Positions 14,264 to 15,869 of a DNA stretch of 15,869 nucleotides are shown here, piece by piece. The notes beneath the pieces were generated by a model. The model saw nothing but the letters and a program-made list of their open reading frames with translations, searched no databases and was not told where the DNA came from. The stretch comes from Vibrio sp. Lineage in GTDB: Bacteria; Pseudomonadota; Gammaproteobacteria; Enterobacterales; Vibrionaceae. Each line of letters starts with the position of its first letter. The stretch's first letter is position 1. The position numbers and the translations under genes were made by a program. The stretch spans positions 1-15,869 of the forward strand of contig SLFB01000024.1 of assembly GCA_007124475.1 (NCBI GenBank). The letters are read 5' to 3'.

Positions 14264-14459
14264 TATACTCAAACAACTTGGAGTTGCAGGTAGGCGGCAA
14301 GTGAGTGACAAATCTGGCTGGAACAAATTTGAACAGCCGTAGGCTGGCCTGTGGTGAGAGCCACGGATGGCTCTCATACTCCCCATGAGCATAGATAGAC
14401 TATGTGATTGGGGCGAACGAACGTAGCCAACCCCTGCAGCTTCAAGTCGGAAGGGTATA
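14264..14459 (+). repeat. Long ERIC element with ~70-bp internal insertion, copy 4
   Basis: Bounded by TATACTC (14264-14270) and GGGTATA (14453-14459). Both arms are well conserved: GTTGCAGGTAGGCGGCAAGT then GAGTGA on the left, and CCCCATGAGCATAGATAGAC, GATTGGGGCGAACGAACGTA and CCCCTGCAGCTTCAAGT on the right. Between GTGAGTGA (14301-14308) and CTCCCCATGAGC (14379-14390) about 70 extra bases are present. They contain a perfect 9-bp hairpin, TGAGAGCCA-CGGA-TGGCTCTCA (14355-14376). ERICs with a ~70-bp insertion are known from other genera such as Yersinia. Confidence 0.85.
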
Positions 14460-14740
14460 CCTCAAACCATACAATTTGAAGTGGCTAATTCATTACTCAG
14501 CTAATGAGTAGCGAGTCAAAATGCGTTGCTGTGTATGCTTAGCAATAACGCCATAGCTTCAAGTTGCAAAGGTTGTCATCACAAGGTTAGTTGGTAACAA
14601 GGCACAAGATACAAAATGACTGACGCAATACTCGTTCAACTGCTCAATCAGCATGTATCAGGCCAAACTCTATCAATAATCATTTCAACATGGTGAACCG
14701 TGTTCTAGAAATGGATCCATAGATAAATACAGGGATAATT
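14460..14740 (+). other. sstT upstream region, no gene; small dyads
   Basis: No open frame or clear -35/-10 pair stands out. Two dyads lie near the sstT start: AACATGGT-GA-ACCGTGTT (14687-14704, one G-T wobble) and the 10-bp palindrome ATGGATCCAT (14711-14720). Either could be an operator or leader hairpin. AGGGA directly upstream of 14741 is the ribosome site. Confidence 0.4.
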
Positions 14741-15869
14741 ATGCAAAGCCACTCTATCTTTGCTCGTTTTGCTCGTGGCAATCTGGTTTTACAAATTTTA
14801 GCGGGGATCGTATTCGGTATTGCCCTCGCTGTTGTGGCACCAGAACAAGCAAAAAGCGCAAGTTTAATCGGAAATCTTTTCGTTGAAGCACTCAAAGCCG
14901 TCGCCCCCGTTTTAGTGTTCATTTTGGTTGCAGCTTCAATTGCTAATCAAAAAAAGAATCAACATACTTATATGCGTCCTATCGTTGTGTTGTACCTATT
15001 TGGTACTTTTGCAGCCGCGCTAACGGCCGTTTTACTCAGTTTTACTTTCCCTACCACATTAACGCTTGTTGATAGTGCGCAAGGTGCAACGCCCCCACAA
15101 GGTATCGCTGAAATCATTCAAACTCTGCTTTATCGTTTAGTCGATAACCCAGTCAACGCACTGTTGTCCGCTAACTATATTGGTATCTTAGCTTGGGCAG
15201 TTGGACTTGGTCTCGCTCTCCATCATGCATCAGATAACACTAAGTCTGTGTTTAAAGACCTAAGCTACGGCGTATCACAAATTGTTCGCTTTATTATTCG
15301 CTTAGCTCCTTTCGGTATTTTTGGCCTTGTTGCCTCCACCTTTGCCACTACCGGCTTTGAAGTATTGATCGGTTATGCGCATTTATTACTGGTGCTATTA
15401 GGCGCAATGTTAACCATGGCCTTAGTGGTTAACCCTCTGATGGTGTATATCAAGACAAAGCGCAACCCTTATCCATTAATCTTTTTATGCTTACGGGAAA
15501 GTGGCGTCACTGCGTTCTTCACTCGCTCTAGTGCCGCCAATATCCCCGTTAATATGGCGTTATGTGAAAAACTGAAACTTGATAAAGATACCTATTCTGT
15601 ATCGATTCCGTTAGGCGCGACCATCAATATGGGCGGAGCGGCAATCACCATCACAGTATTGAGTCTGGCTGCTGTTAACACGATGGGGATTGAAATTGAT
15701 ATTTTAACGGCATTGCTATTGAGCTTAGTGGCTGCGATTTCTGCTTGTGGTGCTTCAGGCGTAGCTGGTGGATCGTTGCTTTTAATCCCGCTGGCATGTA
15801 GCTTGTTTGGCATTTCCAACGATGTAGCAATGCAAGTGGTTGCGGTTGGCTTTATTATCGGTGTTATTC
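14741..15869 (+). CDS. sstT: Serine/threonine:Na+ symporter SstT, 3' end outside window
   Basis: Inner-membrane carrier of the dicarboxylate/amino acid:cation symporter (SLC1-like) family that imports L-serine and L-threonine with Na+. 376 residues are visible of about 400-410, so only the last ~30 are missing. Diagnostic motifs are ESGVTAFFTRSSAANIPVNM (253-272), containing the substrate-binding serine-rich re-entrant loop, and PLGATINMGGAAITI (290-304), with the NMGG cation/substrate motif. The second re-entrant loop is ASGVAGGSLLLIPLA (338-352). These match SstT more closely than GltP or DctA. Translation starts at the ATG at 14741 with AGGGA 5 bases upstream. Together with gltS at the other end, the window holds two Na+-driven amino acid importers. 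Confidence 0.96.
   Translation, partial: MQSHSIFARFARGNLVLQILAGIVFGIALAVVAPEQAKSASLIGNLFVEALKAVAPVLVFILVAASIANQKKNQHTYMRPIVVLYLFGTFAAALTAVLLSFTFPTTLTLVDSAQGATPPQGIAEIIQTLLYRLVDNPVNALLSANYIGILAWAVGLGLALHHASDNTKSVFKDLSYGVSQIVRFIIRLAPFGIFGLVASTFATTGFEVLIGYAHLLLVLLGAMLTMALVVNPLMVYIKTKRNPYPLIFLCLRESGVTAFFTRSSAANIPVNMALCEKLKLDKDTYSVSIPLGATINMGGAAITITVLSLAAVNTMGIEIDILTALLLSLVAAISACGASGVAGGSLLLIPLACSLFGISNDVAMQVVAVGFIIGVI

Overview
The window looks like Vibrionaceae DNA, most likely from the second chromosome of a Vibrio. The order gltS / ldtA-phr-merR-rudS / deoD / GGDEF / PilZ / DUF368 / sstT resembles, as I recall it, the VCA0036-VCA0060 region of V. cholerae. ERIC elements in four intergenic gaps and a Qrr-type quorum-sensing small RNA also point to Vibrio. 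There is no tRNA, rRNA, CRISPR array, prophage or intact insertion sequence.

Left part (1-5730, minus strand). A truncated sodium/glutamate symporter gene (gltS) runs off the left edge. A ~680-base gap without recognisable genes follows. Then comes a tightly overlapping four-gene operon read right to left: rudS (TudS/DUF523 + DUF1722 tRNA 4-thiouridine desulfidase), a MerR-type regulator, phr (CPD photolyase) and ldtA (periplasmic L,D-transpeptidase). Its promoter is bracketed by two identical dyads, TTATACAA-N9-TTGTATA(A), 47 bp apart, which are good candidates for the operators of the MerR protein. I read this as a light/UV-response operon: erase the near-UV chromophore in tRNA, repair DNA, and remodel the wall.

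Middle (5730-11860, plus strand). A diverged ERIC copy and a probable class II CRP promoter lead to deoD (purine nucleoside phosphorylase). A non-mobile transposase-like gene with two zinc ribbons follows 20 bases later. After another ERIC copy comes a translationally coupled pair of cytoplasmic TPR proteins: the first ends in what looks like a degenerate GGDEF domain, the second in an intact GGEEF diguanylate cyclase.

Right part (11860-15869). A reversed ERIC copy precedes a PilZ c-di-GMP receptor gene. Convergent with it, on the minus strand, is a previously uncalled ~104-nt Qrr-type sRNA. It has the 20-nt AACTGACGTTGTTAGTGAAC core, a 5' hairpin, a second hairpin, a strong terminator and a degenerate sigma-54 promoter. 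Divergent from it is popT (DUF368, undecaprenyl-phosphate translocase) with a terminator hairpin. A long ERIC carrying a ~70-bp internal insertion, with an ERIC remnant beside it, separates popT from sstT (Na+/serine-threonine symporter), which is cut by the right edge.

Together the right half carries a c-di-GMP synthase, a c-di-GMP receptor and a quorum-sensing sRNA within 3 kb. The left half is a compact light-stress operon.
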